A stretch of 64,000 nucleotides of DNA from the NCBI RefSeq assembly GCF_019457905.1, contig NZ_JAHZSV010000007.1, forward strand, positions 124,001 through 188,000, in the 5' to 3' direction. Positions 50,496 through 61,000 of this stretch are shown here, one piece after another. This DNA comes from Flagellimonas abyssi (GTDB lineage: Bacteria > Bacteroidota > Bacteroidia > Flavobacteriales > Flavobacteriaceae). Each line of letters starts with the position of its first letter. Within the stretch, counting starts at the first letter, position 1. A model generated the notes under the pieces. It had not been told where the DNA came from and did not search any database. It saw only the letters and a program-made list of their open reading frames with translations. A program made the position numbers and the translations under genes.

Positions 50496-51884
50496 ATGAA
50501 AGACATCAATAATTACATTAATTCCAACAAAGACAGATTTATCAACGAGTTGATCGAACTCCTAAAAATCCCCTCCATCAGTGCCGATAAGGCTTATACC
50601 AAAGATGTGCTGGAAGCGGCAAAAGCCGTCAAAAAATCCTTGGACGATGCAGGTTGCGACAATACCGAGATTTGCGAGACCAAAGGCTATCCCGTGGTGT
50701 ACGGCGATAAGATCATCGACCCTAATTTACCAACGGTCTTGGTATATGGCCACTATGATGTACAACCGCCAGACCCGATGAACCTATGGACCTCACCGCC
50801 ATTTGAGCCCGTGATTAAGAAAACAGAGCTTCATCCTGACGGTGCCATTTTCGCCCGTGGTGCTTGTGACGATAAGGGACAGTTCTTTATGCACGTGAAA
50901 GCGGTGGAATATATGATCCAAAACGATGAATTACCCTGCAACGTTAAGTTTATGATCGAAGGTGAAGAAGAAGTGGGGAGCGATAGTCTGGAAGATTTCC
51001 TAAAGGAAAACAGCGAAAAACTCAAAAACGATATTATCCTCATTTCCGACACGGGAATGATAGCCAACGATACCCCGTCCATTACCACAGGACTACGAGG
51101 ACTGAGCTACGTGGAAGTGGAAGTTACGGGAGCAAATCGTGATCTGCACTCAGGGATCTACGGTGGAGCTGCACCAAACCCGATCAATGTGCTCGCCAAA
51201 ATGATAGCGCAATTGCACGATGAAAACAATCATATCACTATTCCAGGGTTTTATGACAAGGTGCAGGTAATCCCCGACGATGAACGTGCCGAAATGGCCA
51301 AGGCCCCTTTTAATTTGGAAGCTTACAAAAAGTCATTGGACATTGGCGACGTGCACGGTGAAAAAGGCTATACAACGCCCGAGCGATTCGGCATTCGCCC
51401 AACGTTGGACGTAAACGGAATCTGGGGCGGATATACTGGCGAAGGTGCAAAGACCGTAATTGCCAGCAAGGCCTACGCGAAAATTTCCATGCGATTGGTG
51501 CCCGATCAGGATTGGCATGAAATCACTAAACTGTTCACCAAACATTTTGAGTCACTTGCCCCAAAAAGTGTGAAAGTAAAAGTTTCTCCACATCATGGTG
51601 GGCAAGCCTACGTTACCCCGATTGACAGCGATGGTTACCAAGCAGCATCGAAAGCCATGGAGACCACATTCGGCAAAACCCCAGTTCCACAGAGAACGGG
51701 CGGAAGTATTCCGATTGTGGCCCTGTTTGAAAATGTTTTTGACAGTAAAACCATTCTTTTGGGCTTTGGATTGGACAGTGATGCCATTCACTCCCCCAAC
51801 GAACACTTTGGCGTCTGGAACTTTTTAAAGGGCATTGAAACCATACCCTATTTTTACAAATATTATACGGAGATGAAGGCCTAG
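50496..51884 (+). CDS. M20 family dipeptidase
   Basis: A 462-residue zinc peptidase of the M20 (carnosinase/PepV-like) family that cleaves dipeptides in the cytoplasm. The first metal ligand His is in VYGHYDVQPPDPMNLW, the bridging Asp in FARGACDDKGQF, the general-base Glu pair in MIEGEEEVGSDS, a further ligand Asp in LISDTGM, and the last His near GLDSDAIHSPNEHF. The lid domain covers about 190-340. It stands between tRNA-Leu and the convergent phnA gene, with which it overlaps by 4 nt. Confidence 0.93.
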   Translation: MKDINNYINSNKDRFINELIELLKIPSISADKAYTKDVLEAAKAVKKSLDDAGCDNTEICETKGYPVVYGDKIIDPNLPTVLVYGHYDVQPPDPMNLWTSPPFEPVIKKTELHPDGAIFARGACDDKGQFFMHVKAVEYMIQNDELPCNVKFMIEGEEEVGSDSLEDFLKENSEKLKNDIILISDTGMIANDTPSITTGLRGLSYVEVEVTGANRDLHSGIYGGAAPNPINVLAKMIAQLHDENNHITIPGFYDKVQVIPDDERAEMAKAPFNLEAYKKSLDIGDVHGEKGYTTPERFGIRPTLDVNGIWGGYTGEGAKTVIASKAYAKISMRLVPDQDWHEITKLFTKHFESLAPKSVKVKVSPHHGGQAYVTPIDSDGYQAASKAMETTFGKTPVPQRTGGSIPIVALFENVFDSKTILLGFGLDSDAIHSPNEHFGVWNFLKGIETIPYFYKYYTEMKA

Positions 51885-52459
51885 AGCTTCTTTACGTATT
51901 TGGTCACTATTACAATTTGCTGGCCATCTACCTTGCCTTCAATATACTCGGCATTTTCGTGATCCAGGGAAATCCGTCTAACGGCGGTTCCCTGTTTTGC
52001 GACCATGCTGGAACCCTTCACTTTTAGATCTTTGATCAAAACAACACTGTCCCCATTTTCAAGGATATTGCCGTTCACGTCCCTATGGATAATTTTTTCG
52101 CTTTCATCTTGGCCTTCGCCCGTAGCTTTGGCCCATTCCAAGGCTTCATCATCCAAATACATCATGCCCAAAAGGTCTTGGGGCCATCCTTCGGACTTTA
52201 GGCGGTTCAGCATTCGCCAAGCCACGACCTTTACCGCATCGTGCTCGCTCCACATGCTGTCATTTAAGCAGCGCCAATGATTGGCGTCTGTACTGTCGGG
52301 GTTCTCAATTTGTGAGATACAGGTGGCACAGCCCAAAAGGCTTCCATCCAACCCGCCGGTGGATACAGGGGGAACTTCGTATACCTGTAAATTCTCCGTT
52401 GCTCCGCACAATTCACATTGATTTCCGCTTCGTGCTTGTAATTCCTCCAATACTGACAT
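51881..52459 (-). CDS. phnA: PhnA domain protein (zinc-ribbon)
   Basis: A 192-residue PhnA-family protein. The N-terminal zinc ribbon has CELCGATENL and LLGCATCISQIE (four Cys ligands), and the C-terminal about 70 residues are the PhnA domain (DVNGNILENGDSVVLIKDLK with VKGSSMVAKQGTAVRRI). Despite its name it is not part of a C-P lyase operon here, and its cellular role is not settled. A -7-like box, TAAGTTTG on the minus strand at 52490 to 52483, lies 23 nt before the start codon. No partner genes are near. Confidence 0.9.
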   Translation of the reverse strand: MSVLEELQARSGNQCELCGATENLQVYEVPPVSTGGLDGSLLGCATCISQIENPDSTDANHWRCLNDSMWSEHDAVKVVAWRMLNRLKSEGWPQDLLGMMYLDDEALEWAKATGEGQDESEKIIHRDVNGNILENGDSVVLIKDLKVKGSSMVAKQGTAVRRISLDHENAEYIEGKVDGQQIVIVTKYVKKL

Positions 52460-52482
52460 GATAGATGGTTTTTTTTCGCTTG

Positions 52483-52490
52483 CAAACTTA
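52483..52490 (-). promoter_or_regulatory. Candidate -7 box of phnA
   Basis: TAAGTTTG on the minus strand matches TAnnTTTG fully; no -33 TTG at the usual distance was found. Confidence 0.4.
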
Positions 52491-52582
52491 GAACTTTTCG
52501 GTCAACGGGTTTTGATATATCCTAAAGAAAAAATCCACCCACGTTGCCATGAATGGATTTGATCAAACGTACACCTCAATGG

Positions 52583-53785
52583 TCAAGGCAATTGAGAATA
52601 TCCATGTTTTGTTTTCCAAAGGAAATATTTTTCAAACAACACTTTATTGAAATCATAAAATATGTTGGGTATCATGATGGCAAAGTTTCTGGGCTTGAAC
52701 AAGTGGTCGCTCAAGATGATGACTTCTTTTTTACCAGCATCCATCACACATATTCCAGGGATTTTGCCCCAAGCTTTCTTCTTCAAGTTGTCCTTGCCTT
52801 GGGTTACCCTGATGATGTTCTCCGCTACAATTTTGCCTGTTTCATCGGATGGGTATCCTGTTTTGGGACCAGAAAATGGCACTTTCCCTGGTTTAAAGGG
52901 CAATTTTACATCAACGGCAATACCAGCGGACCAAATATTGGGGTATTTAAAATGTCGGTAGTCATCACCAACGGGCAAATAGCCTGCTGCGGTGGCTTCC
53001 AATTTTGGTGAGTTGACCACAAAATCAACACCGACGAAAGGAGGCATCAACATGGTAAATTTGCTTGGCAACACCTCATCAGAAGTTAGGGTTACACTCT
53101 CTGCGGTCACTTCCTTCACTCCAACTTGTGTTCTGTAATGGATATTGAACATCTTCATGAAAGATTTCAGCATGGTCTCGCCACCAGTGATCCCGTCAAT
53201 GCCAAAGTGTCCCAAGAAGGTTTCGGGGGTGATCCAATATAGATCTACTTTCTTTCTGATTTTTTGCTCCCTGAGCCATTTCTCCACATTGAACAAAAAC
53301 TCGTAGGCGGCACCCATACAACCCGCATTTTGTGTAGCTCCGATAACAATAGGGCCAGGATTTTTCTTGAACTCTTCCAAAGCCTTTCTGGTTTTCATGG
53401 CACCATTGGGCGTACCAATATAATGGGCATGTTCTTGAACCCCTGGAGCGACATCGTATTTTACTTTTGGACCGGTGGCGATGACCAAATGATCATAGGT
53501 AAAATCACCCTTGGTCGTATGCACAATTTGGCTATCGGGGTCTACGTTTAAAGCTTCGGCCTGTACAAAATCGACCCCTTTCTTTTCAAGAACGGTATCT
53601 TTTCTGAACGAGATATCCTTGATTTCCTTTCTTCCGAAAGGCACCCAGATCAATGATGGAACAAACAGGAACAAAGGTGATTTATCTATCACTAAAACCT
53701 TATGGCCTTTTTTCCCTTTTCTTTTGATTTCCAACGCGGCGGTCATTCCTGCAAAATTTCCGCCAATAACTACTGTGGTTTTCAT
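52583..53785 (-). CDS. Sulfide:quinone oxidoreductase-like FAD flavoprotein
   Basis: A 400-residue member of the SQR/NDH-2 flavoprotein group. FAD-binding TTVVIGGNFAGMTAALEIKR is at the N-terminus, HLVIATGPKVKYD in the middle. Cys in IGATQNAGCMGAAYE and in KIPGICVMDAGKKEV match two of the three SQR catalytic cysteines; the one expected between them and the N-terminus (Cys128 of the A. ferrooxidans enzyme) is not seen. It may oxidise sulfide or another sulfur compound and reduce quinone, but the missing Cys leaves room for another substrate. ATG 53785 is chosen; longer frames (to 53896) lack homology. Monocistronic. Confidence 0.82.
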   Translation of the reverse strand: MKTTVVIGGNFAGMTAALEIKRKGKKGHKVLVIDKSPLFLFVPSLIWVPFGRKEIKDISFRKDTVLEKKGVDFVQAEALNVDPDSQIVHTTKGDFTYDHLVIATGPKVKYDVAPGVQEHAHYIGTPNGAMKTRKALEEFKKNPGPIVIGATQNAGCMGAAYEFLFNVEKWLREQKIRKKVDLYWITPETFLGHFGIDGITGGETMLKSFMKMFNIHYRTQVGVKEVTAESVTLTSDEVLPSKFTMLMPPFVGVDFVVNSPKLEATAAGYLPVGDDYRHFKYPNIWSAGIAVDVKLPFKPGKVPFSGPKTGYPSDETGKIVAENIIRVTQGKDNLKKKAWGKIPGICVMDAGKKEVIILSDHLFKPRNFAIMIPNIFYDFNKVLFEKYFLWKTKHGYSQLP

Positions 53786-53936
53786 GATTGCGTGATTTAA
53801 TAGTATAAAAGTATCGCTACCAATTCTGATGCACAGTAACTTAGGACACATAACCCTATCTTTTTTACAACATGGATCAAGTGGGTTATTCAACACGTTT
53901 TGAATCGAAAAGACAGAAAAACCGATTTATTTTAAC

Positions 53937-53978
53937 TCTACACTTGTAGAATAATAATTTTTATTCTATGTTTGTAGA
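53937..53978 (+). promoter_or_regulatory. blaI-type promoter with two operators over the -33 and -7 boxes
   Basis: Two copies of TCTANNNNTGTAGA... type palindromes: TCTACACTTGTAGA (53937-53950) and TCTATGTTTGTAGA (53965-53978), centres 28 bp apart. A -33 TTG (53944-53946), a 20-nt spacer and the full-match -7 box TATGTTTG (53967-53974) lie inside them, so a bound repressor would cover both promoter elements. The ATG at 53985 follows closely. TACA/TGTA half-sites are those of BlaI/MecI repressors. Confidence 0.75.
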
Positions 53979-53984
53979 ACATAA

Positions 53985-54368
53985 ATGGTAAAAACCGAAA
54001 AAATGCAATTGTCAAAATCCGAAGAAGAGTTAATGAACATTGTCTGGAAATTGAAAAAAGCCTATATGAAGGACATTTTGGATGCCTATCCCGAACCCAA
54101 ACCAGCGACCACCACGGTAGCAACCCTTTTAAAACGGATAGCGGACAAAGGTTTTATTGGCTACAATAGTATTGGTAGAAGTAGGGAATACTATCCCTTG
54201 GTGATGAAGAAGGACTATTTTTCGAAGCAGGTGAACGGCCTCATCAAAAACTTCTTCAACGACAGTGCGAGTCAGTTTGCATCATTCTTTACCCAAGAAA
54301 CCAACTTGAGCAAGAAAGAATTGGAGGACTTGAAAAAATTAATTGACAACGAAATCAAAAAGAAGTAA
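53985..54368 (+). CDS. BlaI/MecI/CopY family transcriptional repressor
   Basis: A 127-residue winged-helix repressor. LSKSEEELMNIVWKLKKAYM is the BlaI N-terminus, TTVATLLKRIADKGFIGYNS the recognition helix and wing, and the C-terminal part (FFTQETNLSKKELEDLKKLI) the dimerisation helices. Such repressors are inactivated by proteolysis started by a BlaR1-type membrane sensor, encoded here 2 nt downstream. Two operator palindromes over its own promoter predict autoregulation. Confidence 0.93.
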   Translation: MVKTEKMQLSKSEEELMNIVWKLKKAYMKDILDAYPEPKPATTTVATLLKRIADKGFIGYNSIGRSREYYPLVMKKDYFSKQVNGLIKNFFNDSASQFASFFTQETNLSKKELEDLKKLIDNEIKKK

Positions 54369-54370
54369 TT

Positions 54371-56731
54371 ATGTTGGTCTTCCTTTTAAAATCCACAGCC
54401 TGCCTGACCGTTTTTCTCGTGTTCTACAAACTAATGTTGGAAAGGGAAAGCATACACCATTTTAAGCGCTACTTTCTCTTGGGGGCCCTTATCATCTCCT
54501 TTATAATTCCCAACTTGGTGTTTATCGAATATATCGATGCGGTTGAGCCCACCACCACTTCAATTGCTCCGATAACAACACCTATTTCCAATACCGCAAA
54601 TGAACAACCCTTTCCAGAAACTTCGGTTTTTGATTGGCAACTTTTGTTGTGGATGGTTTATGGATTGGGTGTAGTTGGGTTTGGACTGCGCTTTATGGCA
54701 AATCTTTTACGAATACATCTACGCATCAAAAAGAATCCAAAGTTCAAGGAAAATTTTGTCACCAAGGTGCTTTTGAAACAAGCGTTGCCCCCACACACAT
54801 TTTTCAACTTCATCTTCTTAAACCAAAAACAGCACAAGGAAGGCAACATCCCACAAGAAGTCTTGTTGCATGAGGAAACCCATGCCAAACAAAAGCATAG
54901 CTTGGATATCATTTTTATAGAATTGGCTCAGGTCATTCTTTGGTTCAATCCGTTGATCTACCTTTTTAAATCGTCCATAAAGCTCAACCACGAATTTTTA
55001 GCGGATAACGCGGTGATCAACAAAGACCATGATCATTCACAATATCAAAATACTTTGCTGTCGTACTTATCAAACGGCATTGAAAATCATCAGTCGGTCG
55101 GCATCGCAAATGCCATCAATTATTCATCAATCAAAAAACGTTTTACAGTCATGAAAACAAAAACATCAAAAACATCATTTGTACTCAGGAGCCTATTGCT
55201 CCTGCCACTTACCACCCTATTATTATTTGGGTTTAGTGAGACGAAAACAATAACCCGTACCACGCCTGTCGAGTTTACAGAAACATCCTTGTACCCAGAA
55301 AACAAAAGTTTTGAGTCCACAGATGGAATTTCCTCAAGATCTATTCAATTAGCAGGTCTTATATTGGATTCAGAAACCTTATTCCCTCTTGAAAATGCCA
55401 TGATTACGGATTCCGAAGGAAGTACACTTGCAAAAACCGACAACAAGGGATATTACAATATTGAATTTCAAGTTTCCAGTTCAGGTGAAATATTTTTTGA
55501 TTTCAATGTGGTAAAAGAGGGGTACATATCCACAACTCAAATAGAACATTGGGGAAATTTACAAGGTAAAATTAGTTCCGCTATCTACATTGGTTTACGA
55601 CAAGACGAATCAAGTGCAAGCCAGCTATCGTCCCTAGTTCCAAATGTAAAAAATCTTGATTATGAAACTATACGAACCAATTATACCGAGGTTAAAAAAG
55701 ACTTTGTTTTGGCCAAAAAAATAGAAGCATCTAAAAAGGACAATCAAAATGTCTTCATGCAAATAGATAAAGACTTCTACCTATTGAGCGATAGTTGGAT
55801 CAGAATAAATTCCAAGAATGATTTGGTTCTGGTTGACGATGAAACCATTGTACCTGCATACAAATTGAACAATATTATTAAGAGAAACCAAATAATGGGT
55901 ATGACCCCATTGGAACCGGGAAGCAAGGCCAAATATGCAATTTACACTACCGAGCAAACCCAAAATGATGGTCAAAAAACCATAAATCCCATTGAAATCC
56001 ACATCAATAAAAATGGTAAGCTGTTATTCCAAAACAAGTTGGTCCCGTTGGAAGATTTAAAAGGTGAGCTCGCAAAAATCAATAACCACCTTTCCTTTGA
56101 AGAAAGGAAAAAAACTATCCGTTCGATTATAAATGCAGAGGCAACCACCCCAAAAGATGTTATCCAAAAAGTGGACGGTATTTTTGAAGAATACGGTTCC
56201 GCGACAATCAATATTGTGGGGCCAAAAATGCTCGGTCAAAGCAGTGCCTCACGAGAGGAAATGAAAGAATACAACACATTGGCCAAAAAGTACAATGCAA
56301 TGGACAGAAACCATATGGTCATCAAAAAAGATGAGGTAATGCGCCTAAAAACCATTTATGGGAAAATGTCCGAGAAACAACGTAACGATGCCGAACCGTT
56401 CCCTGATTTTCCACCGCCACCGCCAGCACCACCTGCAATTGGAGAGCCAGAACCTCCAAAATCTCCTTTAAATACCAGAGAACCAATGGAAGTTAAACCG
56501 CATAGCCCTCAAATGCCCCCTGCACCTCCTGCGCCAAAATCACCGCTAGAGCACATCAAGGAGATGGCGGACAAGGGAGCGACATTTACGTTGAACGGCA
56601 AAGAAATATCTGCCAAAGAAGCAATGCGAACCGTTCAGAAAAACAATAAAATCAATATTGACATCAGGGGCACCAAGGGCGACAACCCGCTAGTCAAGCT
56701 GTCGGTAGACCCTATTGAAATAGACAACTAG
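54371..56731 (+). CDS. M56 (BlaR1-like) membrane metallopeptidase with carboxypeptidase-like domain and Pro-rich tail
   Basis: A 786-residue membrane protein paired with the BlaI repressor. Three membrane helices at the N-terminus and a fourth near 275-292 (LRSLLLLPLTTLLLFGFSE). The zinc protease motif is HEETHAKQKHSLD (HExxH at about 167) with NHEFLADN downstream as third ligand. The outer part differs from BlaR1: it has no penicillin-binding domain but a carboxypeptidase regulatory-like beta domain (IQLAGLILDSETLFPLENAM, about 330-400), an uncharacterised region and a proline-rich stretch (FPDFPPPPPAPPAIGEPEPP, about 675-720). The ligand sensed is unknown. Confidence 0.88.
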   Translation: MLVFLLKSTACLTVFLVFYKLMLERESIHHFKRYFLLGALIISFIIPNLVFIEYIDAVEPTTTSIAPITTPISNTANEQPFPETSVFDWQLLLWMVYGLGVVGFGLRFMANLLRIHLRIKKNPKFKENFVTKVLLKQALPPHTFFNFIFLNQKQHKEGNIPQEVLLHEETHAKQKHSLDIIFIELAQVILWFNPLIYLFKSSIKLNHEFLADNAVINKDHDHSQYQNTLLSYLSNGIENHQSVGIANAINYSSIKKRFTVMKTKTSKTSFVLRSLLLLPLTTLLLFGFSETKTITRTTPVEFTETSLYPENKSFESTDGISSRSIQLAGLILDSETLFPLENAMITDSEGSTLAKTDNKGYYNIEFQVSSSGEIFFDFNVVKEGYISTTQIEHWGNLQGKISSAIYIGLRQDESSASQLSSLVPNVKNLDYETIRTNYTEVKKDFVLAKKIEASKKDNQNVFMQIDKDFYLLSDSWIRINSKNDLVLVDDETIVPAYKLNNIIKRNQIMGMTPLEPGSKAKYAIYTTEQTQNDGQKTINPIEIHINKNGKLLFQNKLVPLEDLKGELAKINNHLSFEERKKTIRSIINAEATTPKDVIQKVDGIFEEYGSATINIVGPKMLGQSSASREEMKEYNTLAKKYNAMDRNHMVIKKDEVMRLKTIYGKMSEKQRNDAEPFPDFPPPPPAPPAIGEPEPPKSPLNTREPMEVKPHSPQMPPAPPAPKSPLEHIKEMADKGATFTLNGKEISAKEAMRTVQKNNKINIDIRGTKGDNPLVKLSVDPIEIDN

Positions 56732-56753
56732 ACCCTATTATCCGTACAATGTT

Positions 56754-56778
56754 AAAAGCCCCTTAATTGGGGCTTTTT
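56754..56778 (+). terminator. Rho-independent terminator of the blaI-M56 operon
   Basis: AAAAGCCCC (56754-56762) pairs with GGGGCTTTT (56769-56777), loop TTAATT, followed by T. Confidence 0.82.
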
Positions 56779-56836
56779 ATGTAACAAATCCATAAAAACT
56801 GCGTTCTAATAATCTATCAATCAAAGAGAACACGCT

Positions 56837-57937
56837 ATGCTACAACGCTTTTTTATTTTCTGCTCGGGAGCCGATACCCAAATTTTAGAGACTTGTTCCA
56901 ACGGGGAACGCAACAAATACGCTGGCATCGGCGCTACCGTATTCTTTACCGCCGTTATGGCATTTATTGCATCGGGCTATGCCCTTTACACGGTTTTCGA
57001 CAATATATATACCGCTGTTTTCTTTGGACTGATATGGGGGCTGCTCATTTTCAATTTGGATAGATATATTGTGTCCACCATCAAAAAGCGGGACAATTTT
57101 AAGGGAGAACTGCTCCAAGCGGCTCCGCGAATTGTTTTGGCTTTGATCATCGCCGTGGTGATTTCAAAGCCCTTAGAGATGAAAATTTTCGAAAAAGAGA
57201 TCAATCAAGTACTTCTAGAAGAAAAAAATGCATTGACCTTGAACAACAAGGAACAATTGGCGCTCCAGTACACCCCAAAAATTGAAAGCCTTAACCAAGA
57301 CATCGCCAACCTGAAGAATGAGGTTGCGACCAAAGAAGCAGAGACCAACGCCCTATACGATACCTACATTTCCGAAGCCGAAGGCAGAGCGGGAACTGGA
57401 CTATTGGGCAAAGGGCCCGTGTACAAGGAGAAACGTGAAAAGCACGATGCGGCACTGTCAGAACTCAATTCCTTAAAAGAAACGAATGCCGGTAAAATCG
57501 AGAATATCGAGGCCCAGATTGCGGCCCTTCAAACCGATTACGACACCGCAGTTGCCCATTCACAGCCCATTATTGATGGTTTTGACGGATTGATGGCTCG
57601 TATCGACGCCCTGGGCAAATTGCCTTGGTTTCCTTCTTTCTTTATCTTTTTATTATTCTTGGCCATCGAAACAGCACCTATCATTGCAAAATTAATGTCC
57701 CCGAAAGGTGAATACGATTTCAAATTCGAAGAACAGGAAAGCGTAGTGTCCACTTGGATTACCCAAAAAGTGGAGCAACGCAAACTTTTGCTGGCCACCG
57801 ATGGAGAACTCAACCAGCAAATCTACGCGGATATTAAAAATGAAGAAGAACTCTATCGCTACAAAAAGCAAAAGGCAGAAGAGCTGTTACGTTTACAAGC
57901 AGATAGTTTCCACAACCTCCAGGTTAAAAATCTTTAA
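56837..57937 (+). CDS. DUF4407 family membrane protein with coiled coil
   Basis: A 366-residue protein of the DUF4407 family. Three membrane helices in the first third (GATVFFTAVMAFIASGYALY, FFGLIWGLLIFNLDRYIVST, RIVLALIIAVVISKPLEMKI) precede a periplasmic or cytoplasmic helical coiled coil (about 135-245) with the Gly-rich GRAGTGLLGKGPVYKEKREK, and a fourth membrane helix (FFIFLLFLAIETAPIIAKLM). The N-terminal FIFCSGADTQILETCSNGER is a family mark. Function unknown. It stands alone after a terminator. Confidence 0.85.
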   Translation: MLQRFFIFCSGADTQILETCSNGERNKYAGIGATVFFTAVMAFIASGYALYTVFDNIYTAVFFGLIWGLLIFNLDRYIVSTIKKRDNFKGELLQAAPRIVLALIIAVVISKPLEMKIFEKEINQVLLEEKNALTLNNKEQLALQYTPKIESLNQDIANLKNEVATKEAETNALYDTYISEAEGRAGTGLLGKGPVYKEKREKHDAALSELNSLKETNAGKIENIEAQIAALQTDYDTAVAHSQPIIDGFDGLMARIDALGKLPWFPSFFIFLLFLAIETAPIIAKLMSPKGEYDFKFEEQESVVSTWITQKVEQRKLLLATDGELNQQIYADIKNEEELYRYKKQKAEELLRLQADSFHNLQVKNL

Positions 57938-58079
57938 ATTTTTAAATACACCGTTGATTCAATCGAGATATTCTTTATCCCGTTTCAGCATCCTTCTTAC
58001 ATAGCACTGCCCTATCTTTACACGGTGTTTTTAAGCGATTTGAAAATAATAGTGATTAAAGCGCTTCGATTTAACGTGT

Positions 58080-61000
58080 ATGAAGGATAATAAATGGAAC
58101 CGGAAACGAATCCTGAGATTAGTCGGGAAAAGCATTCTTGTTTTGTTGATATTGTTCATCATTTTGGTGGTGATCATCCGAACTCCTTGGGCACAAAACA
58201 TTATTGTTTCAAAACTTACGGATTATGTATCCGGTAAAACAAATACCAAGGTCGAGGTAGAAAGAGTCTTCATCACCTTTTCCGGGAACATCATGGCAGA
58301 GGGAATATACCTTGAAGATAAACAGGGGGATACCCTCCTCTACTCCCAAGAAATTCAAATGGACCTTCCCATTTATCCTTTGCTCTTTAAAAATGAACTT
58401 TCCATTGACGATGTAGACTCCAAAAACTTAGTGGCCAATATACGACGGGGCACGGACGCTGAAAGTTTCAATTTTGCCTTTTTGATAGATGCCTTTGCCA
58501 CTTCGGATACCACTTCGGTTTCCGAGCCCATGTCCATTTCGCTGGGTGATTTTCAATTTACCGATTGGAAAGTGCGGTATGATGACACCTATCTGGGAAC
58601 CAAAATCAATTTGAACCTCGGTGAAATGCAGGTTGAGGTAACCGAATTCGACCTTGACGAAATGAATTTCGGAATAGATGACTTTGTTTTAAAGGACAGT
58701 CAACTTTCCTATGAACAGACCCATTCCCCACCAACTTCCGATGATACTTCAACCTCGACCCCACCCAAAATTTCCATTGATGGCATTCAGTTGGACAAGG
58801 TAGAGCTTGTATACAATTCAGACCCTGATGACATTCAAACCAGGTTGCAATTATCCAAATTTGATTTGACCGAGCTTGCAGTTGACGTTTCCAAAAACAG
58901 TTACAAAACGGATGAAATAGCGCTAAAAAACTCCAACATTATATTGAATCTAAATCAGGCCAAGGACACCATCAAAAGTCAACAGGAAAACAGTCCTTTC
59001 CAGTGGCCGGAAATAGAATTACAGGCCAACCAACTGGATTTGGAATCAAACACCTTACGTTTTACGAGAAATGGCGCAAAGCAAAACGATTCTATTTTTA
59101 ACCCTGATGCCTTTACCATCAACGAGCTTACTTTCAAAGCAGATGATTTGAACTACGCTCCTTCGGACTTGGCTATTGAACTCGAAGCGTTCAGTTTCCG
59201 GGAAAGTTCTGGTATCGCCCTACAACAATTGGGTTTCAAAACATCCATTACGGATACCAAAGCAGTTATTTCAAATTTGGCCCTACGATTAAACCAGAGT
59301 AGCCTCAATGCCAATGCCGACATACGCTACGAATCCTTGGATAATGCCTTAGACAATCCACAAAACAGCACGCTACAAATCGGTTTGAATCAACTTCATG
59401 TGCAACCTGCAGACATACAAAGCTTCCTGCCCAAACTGCAAAAGAATGATTACATAAATGCACTCGCCCAACATGCCATCACAGGGTCGGTGAAGGCAAA
59501 CGGAAGCTTAAAGGTGGTAGATGAGTTTGATACCCAACTAGAATGGGGTTCCTCGTCCATTGTAATGCAAGGAAGTCTTTCCAATATCATGGAAATGGAT
59601 TCCCTCACCTATAATTTGAAAAATATAGATATAAAATCCACGGAAAAAGATATCCGACCGTTTATATCCAAAGACAGTGTAGGCTTCACGATTCCAGAAA
59701 ACATTGCCCTCACAGGAACGCTCAAAGGTGACCTCGAATCCTTACGGACCAAGTCAGTTTTACGGATTCCTGAGGGACGCATCAACCTGAATGCCCTTGC
59801 AAATTTTGGAAATCAGAAACGCTTTGATGGCACCATAAGCACGGATAGTCTTCAACTTGGTGCCCTGCTTCAAAATAAAAATATTGGGGCAATCTCGCTA
59901 GAACTAAAAGGCTCTGGCTCAGGAACGGAACTTGCGGATATGGATGCCCAAGTTAAAGGGACCGTATCACAACTTCAGTTGAATCAATATGAATACAATC
60001 ACATCCAATTAGAAGGTGAATTGAACAATGGCACAGGGCAAGTTGCGCTCGCCATAGCAGATGAAAACCTTGATTTAACAGCTGATACCTCCATCGATTT
60101 TACTTCTGAAAACAACGCCATAACCTTTACGTTGAACATTGACGGAGCAGATTTAAGAAAACTTGGATTTACAAGGGACGATATAAAAATCGCCGGCGAT
60201 ATTGAAGGATCGTACAACGGAAGATCGAACAACTATAAGGTCAACACCTCGATCAAAAATGGTATAGCGGTCTCGGACAACAAACAATTTCAGATTGCAC
60301 CAATACTGCTGAATGCCCATGTTCGGGACTCTATCACAGATGCCACGGTGGAGAGTGGCTTTATCAACGGTGGACTGTATTCCAATGCATCTCCCGATAG
60401 GATCAGGACGGCACTGAAAAAGCAACTGGAAAATTATTTTTCCAACGATAGTACCCTTTCTGCCGATTTGGATGACGTTGAGGCCCGATTGGATTTGGCC
60501 CTAAAACCCACACCCATCATTTCCAAGGTCTTTTTTAATGGTGTGGAAGATTTGGATTCCTTGAACATAGATGCCGACTTTAACTCAAAAACAAAAAAAT
60601 TGGACGGAAAAATATCCGTCCCAAAGTTTACCTATGCTGGAAGCACCGTGGACAGTCTTGAAGTAAATCTCAAGGGCGACTCCACCAACCTCAATTTTTA
60701 TGCAGGGCTCAAAAATTTTGAATACGACCCCATACTTTTAAAGCGAACCCATATAGAAGGAAACTTAAAGAACAAAGAGTTGGTGCTGGACTTTAGTTCT
60801 GTGAACGATACTACACAGATCATGCACATAAGTTCCGAACTGGTGTTCAAAAAAGACACCATTAGCTTGCACATTTCCCCTAAAAACCTGCTGCTGAACA
60901 AAAAATCATGGGAAATCCCAAATGACAATAAAATTGTAATGGCGGAGTCATATACGGAATTTCAGAACTTGGTGCTTTCAAGGAACGGACAAAAACTGGA

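Noticed and set aside
51881..52459. Phosphonate utilisation locus
   Set aside because: PhnA alone does not mark C-P lyase; no other phn genes are present.
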